From an uncultured Ilumatobacter sp. (lineage in GTDB: Bacteria > Actinomycetota > Acidimicrobiia > Acidimicrobiales > Ilumatobacteraceae), in assembly GCA_905182555.1 (NCBI GenBank), contig CAJJBX010000026.1, positions 1 through 49,358 on the forward strand: a DNA stretch of 49,358 bases. Direction: 5' to 3'. Every line of letters begins with the position of its first letter. Position 1 is the first letter of the stretch. Position numbers and translations under genes: made by a program. The notes below the pieces were generated by a model. That model was not told the origin of the DNA and did no database searches. It worked only from the letters and a program-made list of their open reading frames with translations. This document shows positions 32,749-41,540 of this stretch, piece by piece.

Positions 32749-33924
32749 ATGAGCGATCAGCCACCTCTCTCCCAGGCGACGTTGGCCATCTCGGCGGGGC
32801 GCGCCAACAGCGGCAATTCGCTGGCCCCGGCGCTGTGGGCGTCGAGTACTTGGGAATCAGACGGCCTCGACGACGCTCACCATCGAGCTACCGCGGTTCG
32901 TCACGGCGATTTCTACAGCCGTTACGCCAACCCAACGGTCCAGGAGTTTGAGCACGCAATCGCCGAACTCGAGGGCGCCGAGGCCGCTCTTGCGTTCGGG
33001 TCCGGCATGGGTGCAATCGCTGCCACTGTGCTGGCGCTCTGTTCGACCGGCAGCCACATCGTTGCTCAGCGGCAACTCTATGCAGGCACCCTTGCATTCC
33101 TGCAGGGCCCATGCCAACGCTTCGGCATCGACGTCACTTTCGTCGACGTCGCCACGCCCGGAGCGTTCAGCGACGCGGTCATTCCTGGCAAGACAATGCT
33201 GGTCATTGCCGAATCGCCGTCGAACCCGCGCCTGGAACTGGCCGACCTCGACGAACTCGGTTCGATCCGCGGACCCCTCACTCTTGTCGACTCGACGTTC
33301 TCCACCCCACTCGGCCAGCAACCGCTCGCGTATGGCGTCGACCTCAGCCTGCACTCGGCAACGAAAGGGATCGCCGGGCACAACGACGCAACCCTGGGTG
33401 TAATCGCAGGCGAGCAGGAATTGATTGATGAGATCTGGGCATACGCGTTACTGCATGGCTCGACGCCCTCGCCGTTCGACGCCCTCAACGCACTGCGCGG
33501 TGTCCGTACGCTTGCAGTTCGCACTCGCCAGCAGAACGAATCAGCCCGTTCGCTATCCGTCATGCTCGCCGACCATCCCGCCTGCATGGCTGTGCACTAC
33601 CCCGGGTTGTCCGAGCATCCGCAGCACGCACTCGCCAGCCGCCAACTGCTGCAATACGGCACCGTGTTGTCCTTCGAGGTTCCCGACCGCGCGGCTGCTG
33701 CGAAGTTGATGGACTCGCTGGCCGTCGCTCGTTGCGCGACCTCACTCGGCGGCCCGGAAACGCTCATCTGCCACCCTGCGACCTCGACCCATGCAAGCCT
33801 CACGCTTGACGAACAAGCCGCTACCGGCGTCACCGACGGGTTGGTCCGCGTGTCAGTCGGGCTCGAAGAGACCACCGACCTCCTCGACGACTTCGAACAG
33901 GCCCTCGGCGAGATCAGCGGGTGA
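32749..33924 (+). CDS. Cys/Met metabolism PLP-dependent enzyme (trans-sulfuration family)
   Basis: A 391-residue enzyme from ATG 32749; a GTG/ATG 21 bases upstream is possible. Family motifs are SRYANPTVQEFEHAIAELEGAEAALAFGSGMGAI (PLP phosphate site), AESPSNPRLE, VDSTFSTPLGQQPL, the lysine motif SLHSATKGIAGHND and the C-terminal ATSLGGPETLICHPATSTHA and RVSVGLE. It could be cystathionine gamma-synthase/lyase, methionine gamma-lyase or O-succinylhomoserine sulfhydrylase; these are not separable by eye. It follows a 284-base gap with no other gene evident. The 3' end overlaps the convergent putA by 11 bases. Confidence 0.88.
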   Translation: MSDQPPLSQATLAISAGRANSGNSLAPALWASSTWESDGLDDAHHRATAVRHGDFYSRYANPTVQEFEHAIAELEGAEAALAFGSGMGAIAATVLALCSTGSHIVAQRQLYAGTLAFLQGPCQRFGIDVTFVDVATPGAFSDAVIPGKTMLVIAESPSNPRLELADLDELGSIRGPLTLVDSTFSTPLGQQPLAYGVDLSLHSATKGIAGHNDATLGVIAGEQELIDEIWAYALLHGSTPSPFDALNALRGVRTLAVRTRQQNESARSLSVMLADHPACMAVHYPGLSEHPQHALASRQLLQYGTVLSFEVPDRAAAAKLMDSLAVARCATSLGGPETLICHPATSTHASLTLDEQAATGVTDGLVRVSVGLEETTDLLDDFEQALGEISG

Positions 33925-36900
33925 TGAGGCGGCCGTGGCGGTGCATGGTGCGTGAGATCGACTGCTCGCGGACCCAACGGTAGAGCTCGACGAAACCATC
34001 GCTCACTGGAGCTGATTCGTCGATTGCCACATTGGCCCGGTGGCAAATGCGCCGAGCGTCGTCGCCCAAATCGGTCAGCAACCTGATGCGATCGACACCG
34101 CCGATACGGGCGACGAACTCGTGATCCGACTCATCGACCGTCGACGATTCGTCGAGGACCACGCCAGTCGTCGTCGCAGCAAGTCGCAGCAAATCAATAG
34201 CTGCGAGGTCGGTTCCGTCGTGGCGGACCATCACGCGGTCAACCGGGAAATAGCGCAGTACGTTCGATTCGGAAGTCAGACCACTCGGGTCGTGCTCGAC
34301 AGCAAATTGATTAGCCCACGCGTTGGCGTACGACGACGCTGAGTCAACGCGTGATGCACCAATCGCGATACGTGCGAATTGCTGGACATAGCCGGGCCCA
34401 CCGGCCTTCGGACCGCCGCCAACCGACGACTGCTTCCAGCCACCGAAGGGCTGCCGTTGCACAATTGCGCCGGTGATCATGCGGTTGATGTAGGCGTTGC
34501 CGATCTCAACGCGATCGAGCCACGTGGCAATCTCGCTCGGGTCGAGCGAATGGATTCCGCCGGTCAGCCCGAAGTCGCTGGCGTTCTGGATCTCGATCGC
34601 GTGGTCGAGGTCGTCAGCGCGAATCACACCCAGTACCGGGCCGAAGCACTCGGTCCAATGGAACCACGATCCGGGTTGGACCCCCATGCGCACCGCGGGG
34701 GCCCAGAGGTGATGGTCGGCGTCGAGGCATGCGGGTTCGACCAGCCACGATTCGCCAGCGTCAAGGGTCGTCAACGCACGTTGCAGTGCCGGGTTTGGTG
34801 CACCGATGACTGGGCCGACCATCGACGAGAGGTCAAATGGCTCGGCGACCCGCAGGCTCTGCACTGCGTCACGAAGGCGGATACTAAATGTCGGATCGTC
34901 GTAGACGGATCCCTCGACAATGGCGAGGCTCGCCGCCGAGCACTTCTGCCCGGCATGGCCGAACGAGGAGTTCACCAGGTCGGCGATTGCCTCATCGATG
35001 TCGGCCGCTGCAGTAATAACCAGCGCGTTCTTCCCGCTCGTCTCGGCGAGCACCCGAACCTTGGGGCGCCAGTCGAGAAACATGGCTGCAGTTTCGTGTG
35101 AGCCGGTCAGTGTGATCGTGTCAATGTCGCGATGGGTCACCAAGCTCCTCCCCACGAGGCCGTCATCGCAAATGACGAGCTGTAAGCGGTCTGCCGGAAC
35201 CCCAGCGGCCCAGAACTGCTCGGCGATCCGTGCGCCGACGTGAACAGCTTCGGGGGCCGGCTTGAGGATCACGGCGTTGCCTGCTGCCAGGGCTGATGCG
35301 ACACCACCCGTCGGGATCGCGTAGGGAAAGTTCCAGGGGGCGACAACGGCCACGACGCCTCGAGGCAAGACATCGAAGCCGTCGACGACGAGCCGTTCGA
35401 GCCCGGCAACACCCACGGTGCCGTAGTAGTCGCAAAAGTCGATCGCTTCAGCAACCTCAGGGTCGCCTTGATGGAGTGTTTTGCCAGTCTCGGCGGCCAT
35501 GATCGCCATGGTCTCGACCCATCCGCCGCGCATCACGTCGGCCGTTGCCTGCAGCCACGTGCGGCGCTGCTCGATCGTCGCGTGTTCTGCAGCTGCTGCG
35601 ACGGCACGCTGCACGACAACCATCATCTCGTCGGTGGTGTTGATCCGTGGCGGTGCGACGAGGGCGACCGATGACATCGCCGCCTCGATCTCGACACGGA
35701 ACCCTGCATTGGTGAAGTCGCTCTCGGGCTCGTTGCTGAATTGGTCGGCGGGCCGTGGCGCCGCCCGACGACGATGCTCGGTCGACACGTCGTGGCGGTG
35801 CGTCACGGACGCGCGGAACATGTCCGACTGACGGTTGAACTCTGCTGAATCGACCGTGAGCGTGAACAGCGACCGCAGGAAGTTGTCGGCCTGCGTGTTC
35901 TCGTCGAGGCGGCGACCGAGATAGGCGAGGCTCGCATCGAAGTCGGCTTCGGCAACGACCGGTGAGTACATCAGCAGCTTGCCGAGGCCAGCGTCGGCTG
36001 CGGCGGCCTGCACTGCTCGCGCCTGAGCGGGCGCCATGCCTTCGAGCATTTCGAATACCACGCGATCGTGCGCTCCAGCCTTGTCGATCTGGATCATCGC
36101 CCACGCGATGTCGAACAGGTTGTGGCTCGCCACTCCAATTCGGATTGCTTCAGCCCAGTCGGGGCGAAGCAGCAAGTCGAGCAGCCGCTTGTAGCTGGCG
36201 TCGACATCGGCTTTATTGCCGTACGGGGCGGCGACCCAGCCGTGGAGTTCGGCTTCTGCTGACTCCATGGCGAGGTTTGCTCCCTTGACGAGTCGCACCT
36301 TGACCGTGCCGCCACCTTCGGAGCGACGCTGCGCTGCCCAGCAGCCGAGGCGCTCGGCTGCGCCATGGCTGTCAGGCAGGTACGCCTGCAAGACAATGCC
36401 TGCGTCGACGGTGGCGAACTCGGGCTCGCTCAAGACAGCGATGAAGGCGTCAATCGTGAGATCGAGGTCGCGAAATTCCTCCATGTCAAGGTTGACAAAG
36501 GTGGTTGGTGTCGCAGTACCGGCTGCTCGATAGAGCGTGCGGAGGCGCTCAGTCACGCGCCCAACGCTGTCGTCGAACGCAAGGACGTCGAGGTTGGCAA
36601 CGATCGCCGACACCTTCACCGAGACATAATCGACGTCGGCGCGTGCGACCTTCGCGAGCACCGTGGCGAGACGTTCATCAGCCTCGGCGTCAGAGAGAAT
36701 CGCCTCACCAAGCGGGTTCACGTTGAGCCGGACCCCCTCGCCTGCACGGCGAGCCAGGTGCCGACTGAAAATCGGCTCATCGGTGCGCAACACAATCCCC
36801 GATGTCTCAGAGCGAATGCGCCGGACAACCAGTGGCATGACGACGGCGGAAAGGCGGGGCGCCACGAACGCACCGACTCGCAACATGAGGCCATCGATCG

Positions 36901-37294
36901 GGCCCATCTCGCGCGTCGGGAATTCCCGCACCAGTTCTGCGAAACGCTTCGCCGCCACGGCAGGGTTGTCGAGGCGCAGCACCTCGTCGGTGAGCGACAA
37001 GATCAGCTCGCGGCCGTTGTGATCGGCGAGCAGGCGACCGAGGCGCTCACGCCTCCGGCGCTCTTGCTTCGACTCGTCAGCCAAGCTGACCACGAGCAGG
37101 CTCCGGGCGAGGTCGATCGCACTCATGGTCTGCTGATCCTCGGCGGCCATCACCGCAGCCGGGGTTGACGCCGGGACTGAGTCCGGAGCAGTGCGAGACG
37201 ACAAATCGGTCATCTCTCCAGACAACACTGAGTCAGCCACCCGGTCTTGGTCGAATTCGACTGTCGGGAAGTCGAATTCGTACCTGTCAGGCAT
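33914..37294 (-). CDS. putA: Bifunctional proline dehydrogenase / delta-1-pyrroline-5-carboxylate dehydrogenase (PutA)
   Basis: From ATG 37292-37294, 1126 residues converting proline to glutamate. The N-terminal FAD-dependent proline dehydrogenase barrel spans about 80-490, with VSVKVSAIVAN (225-235), RLVKGANL (334-341) and RRLDENTQADNF (461-472). The aldehyde dehydrogenase domain spans about 555-1020, with PWNFP (653-657), ETSGKNA (751-757) and the nucleophilic Cys785 in GQKCSA. A C-terminal about 100-residue extension is typical of actinobacterial PutA. No ribbon-helix-helix DNA-binding domain is present, so regulation is by another protein, plausibly the divergent PAS-AraC gene product starting 28 bases away. 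A start at 37213 is possible but less likely. Confidence 0.95.
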   Translation of the reverse strand: MPDRYEFDFPTVEFDQDRVADSVLSGEMTDLSSRTAPDSVPASTPAAVMAAEDQQTMSAIDLARSLLVVSLADESKQERRRRERLGRLLADHNGRELILSLTDEVLRLDNPAVAAKRFAELVREFPTREMGPIDGLMLRVGAFVAPRLSAVVMPLVVRRIRSETSGIVLRTDEPIFSRHLARRAGEGVRLNVNPLGEAILSDAEADERLATVLAKVARADVDYVSVKVSAIVANLDVLAFDDSVGRVTERLRTLYRAAGTATPTTFVNLDMEEFRDLDLTIDAFIAVLSEPEFATVDAGIVLQAYLPDSHGAAERLGCWAAQRRSEGGGTVKVRLVKGANLAMESAEAELHGWVAAPYGNKADVDASYKRLLDLLLRPDWAEAIRIGVASHNLFDIAWAMIQIDKAGAHDRVVFEMLEGMAPAQARAVQAAAADAGLGKLLMYSPVVAEADFDASLAYLGRRLDENTQADNFLRSLFTLTVDSAEFNRQSDMFRASVTHRHDVSTEHRRRAAPRPADQFSNEPESDFTNAGFRVEIEAAMSSVALVAPPRINTTDEMMVVVQRAVAAAAEHATIEQRRTWLQATADVMRGGWVETMAIMAAETGKTLHQGDPEVAEAIDFCDYYGTVGVAGLERLVVDGFDVLPRGVVAVVAPWNFPYAIPTGGVASALAAGNAVILKPAPEAVHVGARIAEQFWAAGVPADRLQLVICDDGLVGRSLVTHRDIDTITLTGSHETAAMFLDWRPKVRVLAETSGKNALVITAAADIDEAIADLVNSSFGHAGQKCSAASLAIVEGSVYDDPTFSIRLRDAVQSLRVAEPFDLSSMVGPVIGAPNPALQRALTTLDAGESWLVEPACLDADHHLWAPAVRMGVQPGSWFHWTECFGPVLGVIRADDLDHAIEIQNASDFGLTGGIHSLDPSEIATWLDRVEIGNAYINRMITGAIVQRQPFGGWKQSSVGGGPKAGGPGYVQQFARIAIGASRVDSASSYANAWANQFAVEHDPSGLTSESNVLRYFPVDRVMVRHDGTDLAAIDLLRLAATTTGVVLDESSTVDESDHEFVARIGGVDRIRLLTDLGDDARRICHRANVAIDESAPVSDGFVELYRWVREQSISRTMHRHGRLITR

Positions 37295-37322
37295 CTGGCT
37301 CCAGTGATGCGATGATGATGGT

Positions 37323-38060
37323 GTGCTCGACCGTTCCCTCGACCGTTCCCTCACGGCCGTCACCGACGTGCTCGCGACCACGCCGAACGTCATGTTCTGT
37401 ATTAAAAACACTGAGGGCGTTTACATCTCGGCGAACCAGGCGTTCGCCGACCGGGCGGGTGTTCGATCGCCCGGTGATGTGCAAGGCAAGCGGGCCGCTG
37501 ATCTGTTTCCGCCTGAGCTGGTCGAACAGTACGAAGCCCAAGACGACGAGGTCATGCGCACGGGCCACATCCTGTCAAACGAACTCGAAGCGATCACCCG
37601 GCCCGACGGGAGTTACGGCTGGTTCTTGACCTCGAAGTCACGGTGGACCGATGATGCTGGCAAGCCAATCGGCATCGTCATCGTGTCGGTCGATCAGCGC
37701 ACACCGGTCGATGGTGCTGCTCCACATCGCCAGCTTGCCGGCGCCGTGGAGATCGCTCGTGTCCGTTTCGCTGAACAGGTCACGGTCAGCGAGATGGCGG
37801 CGGCTGCCGGGGTCAGCATCACCCAGCTCGAACGACTCTCAAAGCGAGTGCTCGGTCTGACGCCGAAGCAGCTGATCTTGCGCTTCCGATTGGAGGAGGC
37901 TTTGCGCCTCCTCGACTCGTCGACCAATTCAATTGCAACGATCGCCACAGCCTGCGGGTACTACGACCAGAGCGCCTTCACCCGCCACTTCAAGCGCGCT
38001 GTCGGCATGGCCCCAGCAACGTGCTCGTGCCTGTCACACCGAGGTCAGACCAGGGTGTGA
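37323..38060 (+). CDS. PAS-domain AraC-family regulator
   Basis: A 245-residue protein (GTG start) with an N-terminal PAS sensor domain (residues about 15-125: NVMFCIKNTEGVYISANQAFADRAG, FLTSKSRWTDDAGKPIGIV) and a C-terminal AraC helix-turn-helix pair (VSEMAAAAGVSITQLERLSKRVLGLTPKQLILRFRLEEAL; IATIATACGYYDQSAFTRHFKRAVGM). The PAS domain would sense a ligand or redox state. The 28-base divergent spacing from putA makes putA the likely target. A 12-base duplication at 37326-37349 encodes LDRSLDRS at the N-terminus. The C-terminal tail after GMAPAT is unusually cysteine- and arginine-rich, possibly an altered end. Confidence 0.87.
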   Translation: MLDRSLDRSLTAVTDVLATTPNVMFCIKNTEGVYISANQAFADRAGVRSPGDVQGKRAADLFPPELVEQYEAQDDEVMRTGHILSNELEAITRPDGSYGWFLTSKSRWTDDAGKPIGIVIVSVDQRTPVDGAAPHRQLAGAVEIARVRFAEQVTVSEMAAAAGVSITQLERLSKRVLGLTPKQLILRFRLEEALRLLDSSTNSIATIATACGYYDQSAFTRHFKRAVGMAPATCSCLSHRGQTRV

Positions 38061-38133
38061 CAAGACTTGTCGCCCGGGAGCGCTCAGTGATCACGGCGAG
38101 GACCGACGCCGGACTCGGGCGAATCGGACCGCC

Positions 38134-38778
38134 TCAGGTGTAGAAGGGGTTGGAGCCGGTGGCGTGATCGGTGAGGTCTTTGACCCGCTCGATTGCCGGC
38201 AACGCATCGACGAGCATCGTCTGCACGCCATCAAGCATTGTCATCTTGCTCATCGAACAACCGTGGCAGCCGCCGCCCATCGTGAGGAATGCAGTGCCCT
38301 CGCTGTCGTGGCCGACGTAGGTGACAAAGCCACCGTGCGCAGCGAGCGCCGGGTTCACTTCGCCCGACACGAGTGCTTCGATTTCGGCCGACAGTTCGTC
38401 GTCGCTGGTGAGGCCTTCGATATTCGGCGCCTCGGGCTTGTTCGGGTTACGAATGACGAGGCCCTGCGTGACGGTGTAGTCGAGCGTGGCGCCGGTCATC
38501 AATTCGACATCGTTACCGGGGATAATGATCTTGAGGCCTTCGTGCGTGCGTACTTCGTCTTCGAATGCAGCCTTCAGGAACTCTTCGAACGACAGGTCGT
38601 ACTTGAAGTCTTCACCGGGCGCCGAGGCCAGGCCGAGGCGCAGACCGAGCTGCTCGCCATCGGCTTCTTCGTCACGCAACTCAGTGAGATGCTCAAGCGC
38701 CTCCGGCGTCACTGTGACAATCGGCTCGCTAGCGCTACCGCTACCAGAATCTGTCGCAAGTGCTTCGAGGGGGCTCAT
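38134..38778 (-). CDS. nfuA: Fe-S biogenesis protein NfuA-like
   Basis: A 214-residue Fe-S carrier from ATG 38776-38778; the open frame upstream is non-coding. The N-terminal half is a degenerate HesB/IscA-like domain (VTPEALEHLTEL, GLRLGLASAPGEDFKYDL, IIPGNDVELMTGATLDYT) that keeps the fold but lacks its cysteine ligands. The C-terminal NifU-like domain carries VNPALAAHGGFVTYVG and the cluster-binding CHGC in GGGCHGCSMSKMTM. It receives a 4Fe-4S cluster and passes it to client enzymes. It is transcribed toward the AraC gene and divergently from the DinB-like gene with a short gap. Confidence 0.92.
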   Translation of the reverse strand: MSPLEALATDSGSGSASEPIVTVTPEALEHLTELRDEEADGEQLGLRLGLASAPGEDFKYDLSFEEFLKAAFEDEVRTHEGLKIIIPGNDVELMTGATLDYTVTQGLVIRNPNKPEAPNIEGLTSDDELSAEIEALVSGEVNPALAAHGGFVTYVGHDSEGTAFLTMGGGCHGCSMSKMTMLDGVQTMLVDALPAIERVKDLTDHATGSNPFYT

Positions 38779-38832
38779 AGTGAAAAGGCTACCGTCAGGC
38801 ATGTGAGCACAAGCAAATTCGAGACCAACGAC

Positions 38833-39555
38833 ATGAGCGCCCACCTCGAAGTAATCCGCGCCAACGCCGATCTCATGTCGGCAGCCATCCGGACGGGCGA
38901 CTCGAGCACCATCATCGCGGCATGCCCTGATTGGGATCTTTCTCAGCTGGCCGAACACACCGGATGGGTACACCGCTGGGCGACCGACGCACTCATCAAC
39001 AGCAGGGCGCCAGATCGTGAGACCGACTTCGGGCCGAGCACCGACGACGATCTAGCCGTTTGGATCGTCGACGGCGCGACCGCCCTGATCAACGCAATCA
39101 GGGCAACCAAACCCGATGCTCCAACGTGGCATCCGTTCTCGCTCGAACAGCAGGTATGGGTGTGGGCGCGTCGACAAGCACTTGAAACCGCCATGCACCG
39201 GTGGGACGCTCAAACTGCGATCGGTGTCCAAGCAATGCTCGACCCCGAACTGTCGAGCGAAGGAATCCAGGAGTACTTCGAAATGGGCCTGCCCCGTGTG
39301 CTCAGCCGCGCCGAGGTCGATCCACCAGCCAGCAGCCTGCACGTCCACTGCACCGACGTCGACGGCGAGTGGCTGGTGTGGGGCGACAAGGGCGAGTACC
39401 GGATGCTGCCCGTGCACGACAAGGGCGACGCTGCGATTCGCGGACCGGCGGCCAACATCTGGCTGTTGCTCATGGGCCGCCTCGACCGTTCCAAACTCGA
39501 CGTCGTCGGCGACGCATCCGCTGCCGCCGCCTGGCTCGACCTGCCCAACTGGTGA
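38833..39555 (+). CDS. Maleylpyruvate-isomerase/DinB-fold protein (mycothiol-dependent type)
   Basis: A 240-residue actinobacterial family protein. The N-terminal four-helix DinB-like bundle shows ACPDWDLSQLAEHTGWVHRWATD with a metal-ligand histidine and ARRQALETAMHRWDAQ with another histidine. The C-terminal domain (LHVHCTDVDGEWLVWG, IRGPAANIWLLLMGRLD) is the SCP-like part of this family. Relatives use mycothiol as cofactor for isomerisation or conjugation; the actual reaction is unknown. GTG 38803 is an alternative start. Its stop is shared with the GTG start of the exporter gene (GTGA), so the two are co-translated. Confidence 0.83.
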   Translation: MSAHLEVIRANADLMSAAIRTGDSSTIIAACPDWDLSQLAEHTGWVHRWATDALINSRAPDRETDFGPSTDDDLAVWIVDGATALINAIRATKPDAPTWHPFSLEQQVWVWARRQALETAMHRWDAQTAIGVQAMLDPELSSEGIQEYFEMGLPRVLSRAEVDPPASSLHVHCTDVDGEWLVWGDKGEYRMLPVHDKGDAAIRGPAANIWLLLMGRLDRSKLDVVGDASAAAAWLDLPNW

Positions 39556-40511
39556 GTAGCACCGAGGCGAGAGCGAAATCAATCGGCTTCCTCGCGGTCG
39601 GCCTTGCCGTTGTCAGCTTCTCGATCAGTTCGGCGGCGATTAAATGGTCTGAATCGATCGGATCGGTCGTGGCATTCTGGCGAATGATCGGCGCCGTCGT
39701 CGGCTGGTGGGTCATCGTGCTCATTGCCCGCAAACGCACCGGTCGCCCGTTGCCATCGCGCGAGACCTGGAAGCTGGTCCTTCCGCCCGGCCTGTTTTTC
39801 GGGCTGAACATAGCGATTTTCTTCACGGCGATCACTCGAACGAGCATTGCTCACGCTGAGTTCATCACCACGCTCACCCCGCTGGTGCTCCTGCCGGCCG
39901 GCGCAGCGTTCTTCGGCGAGCGTCCGAATTGGGGCGCACTCAAATTCGGGCTGATCTCGGTCGTCGGCATCGCTCTGGTCCTTGCGTTCGGGCCCACCGG
40001 AGGCGCGGCGACACCCGGTGGCGACCTCCTGATGGTGCTCGTCATCGGCACATGGACGGGCTACATGCTGACCTCGAAGCGTGCCCGCTCACGCGGCGTT
40101 GACGTGCTCGACTTCATGGCCTGCATGATGCCGCTGGGCCTCATCACCGCTGGGCCGATCGCTGCGTCGATCGCCGGCGCCGGCCTGTTCACGCTGTCGG
40201 CTCGCGGCTGGTTCGTCGTGGCCCTCCTCACACTCGTGACCGGCATGCTGGCCCACGGCTGCATTATCTATGCCCAGCGCCACCTCCTCAATGCAACGAT
40301 CAGCATCATCCAGACAGGCCAACCGGCACTCTCAGTGTTCTGGGGTTTCGTCATTCTCGGCGAGTCGGTCCGTTCACCCCAGATTGTCGGCATGGTCTTG
40401 GTCGTGGTCGGCCTCTCGATGTTCACGTGGGTGAGTCAACGACCGACCGCAGCGACGCCAACGAGCGGCGTGACCCCAGCTGATATTGCTCAGCCCGGCT
40501 CGACGAGGTGA
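39552..40511 (+). CDS. EamA-family (DMT) transporter
   Basis: A 319-residue protein of ten predicted membrane segments in two EamA repeats: the first starts with SIGFLAVGLAVVSFSISSAAIKW, the second about IAASIAGAGLFT with a final GFVILGESVRSPQIVGMVLVVVGLSMF. Small-molecule export (amino acids, metabolites) is typical. The GTG start overlaps the stop of the preceding gene. The C-terminal tail of about 25 residues is polar. Confidence 0.87.
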   Translation: MSSTEARAKSIGFLAVGLAVVSFSISSAAIKWSESIGSVVAFWRMIGAVVGWWVIVLIARKRTGRPLPSRETWKLVLPPGLFFGLNIAIFFTAITRTSIAHAEFITTLTPLVLLPAGAAFFGERPNWGALKFGLISVVGIALVLAFGPTGGAATPGGDLLMVLVIGTWTGYMLTSKRARSRGVDVLDFMACMMPLGLITAGPIAASIAGAGLFTLSARGWFVVALLTLVTGMLAHGCIIYAQRHLLNATISIIQTGQPALSVFWGFVILGESVRSPQIVGMVLVVVGLSMFTWVSQRPTAATPTSGVTPADIAQPGSTR

Positions 40512-40539
40512 CGGAGCGCCCGTTGGCCACGACATACCA

Positions 40540-40565
40540 CTGATTGAGCAGACTGATTGAGCAGA
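40540..40565. repeat. 13-base direct repeat, two copies
   Basis: CTGATTGAGCAGA occurs twice in tandem in the gap between the exporter and surE genes. Another short duplication of the kind seen throughout the window. Confidence 0.7.
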
Positions 40566-40665
40566 CTCTGTCTGACGGCACCTTGCGACACGCGGCCAAA
40601 GCACCCCGGTCGCCCGAATCAGGCCCGGATCGGAATGGATAGCTCACACGTGTCAGGATGCGCTG

Positions 40666-41509
40666 ATGAGGATCTTGGTGACGAATGACGACGGAATCCA
40701 CGCTCCCGGGCTCCACGCACTGGCCAACGCCATGTGTGACCTTGAGGGCGGGCACGAGATCGTGGTGGCTGCTCCAGACTCGGAGTACTCCGGCGCCAGC
40801 GCTGCGCTCGGTGCTCTCCACGAGATCACCCCGGTCATCCGGCCGGTCGACATTCCTGTTGCTGCCGCTGCCTCGTGGTCGGTCACGGGCGCACCAGCGC
40901 TCTGCGTCATGTTTGCTCGGCTCGGCGCCTTCGGCGCCCCATTCGACCTCGTCATTTCCGGTGTCAACCCTGGCGCCAACGTCGGGCGGGCGGTGTACCA
41001 CTCAGGAACCGTCGGGGCTGCGCTCACGGCACGCAACGGCAAAATTTCCGGTGTTGCATTCAGCCAGGCAGTCTCTGGCTACGGCGTCGAAGGTCAGATG
41101 TGGAACCAGTTGGTCGATCAGCTCGACTGCGGGGAGGACGAGGACCCGCTCAGCGGCTTCGGGCAGCCGCATGGTCAACAACATGCCGACCGAGCCGGTG
41201 GTTGTCAACATCAACGTCCCTGACCGGCCTGTTTCTGAGATGCTCGGCTGGCGCCACACCGATGTCGGCAGCCTGCCACCACGAACCGTCAATGAGGCCA
41301 CCCTCGAGCCCGTCAAAGGCGATGCTGGGGCGTTTCGCGTCGTGATGGACTGGGGCCAAAAGGTCAACGTGCTGCCCGAAGACACCGACGGTGGCGCGGT
41401 CGAGGCGGGCTACGTGTCGGTCAGCAATCTGACCCGGCTGGTCCACGAACATCGCGCTGACATGTCAGCTGCCGAAGCCGCCCTCGACAACCTCGTCCCC
41501 CGCGCCTGA
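40666..41509 (+). CDS. surE: 5'/3'-nucleotidase SurE, frameshifted
   Basis: A metal-dependent nucleotidase. The N-terminus MRILVTNDDGIHAPGL has the metal-binding Asp-Asp, PDSEYSGASAAL the serine ligand, and ISGVNPGANVGRAVYHSGTVGAA the asparagine ligand. The first frame ends at 41223 after nonsense residues. From about 41165 the sequence continues in the next frame as NNMPTEPVVVNINVPDRPVSEML to VSVSNLTRLVHEHRADMS, ending at 41509. Rejoining gives about 280 residues, slightly longer than usual. One extra base in 41120-41175 accounts for it. Active-site residues all lie before the break. Confidence 0.85.
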
Positions 41510-41540
41510 TCCAGGATCGCCCGAAATTGGGGCGGTCTGG

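Noticed and set aside
34379..35101. 240-residue plus-strand frame inside putA
   Set aside because: Antisense shadow of a strongly conserved aldehyde dehydrogenase domain; no start context or recognisable domain.
37933..38802. Upstream extension of the DinB-like protein frame through nfuA
   Set aside because: It is antisense to nfuA and has no homology; the real protein begins near 38803-38833.
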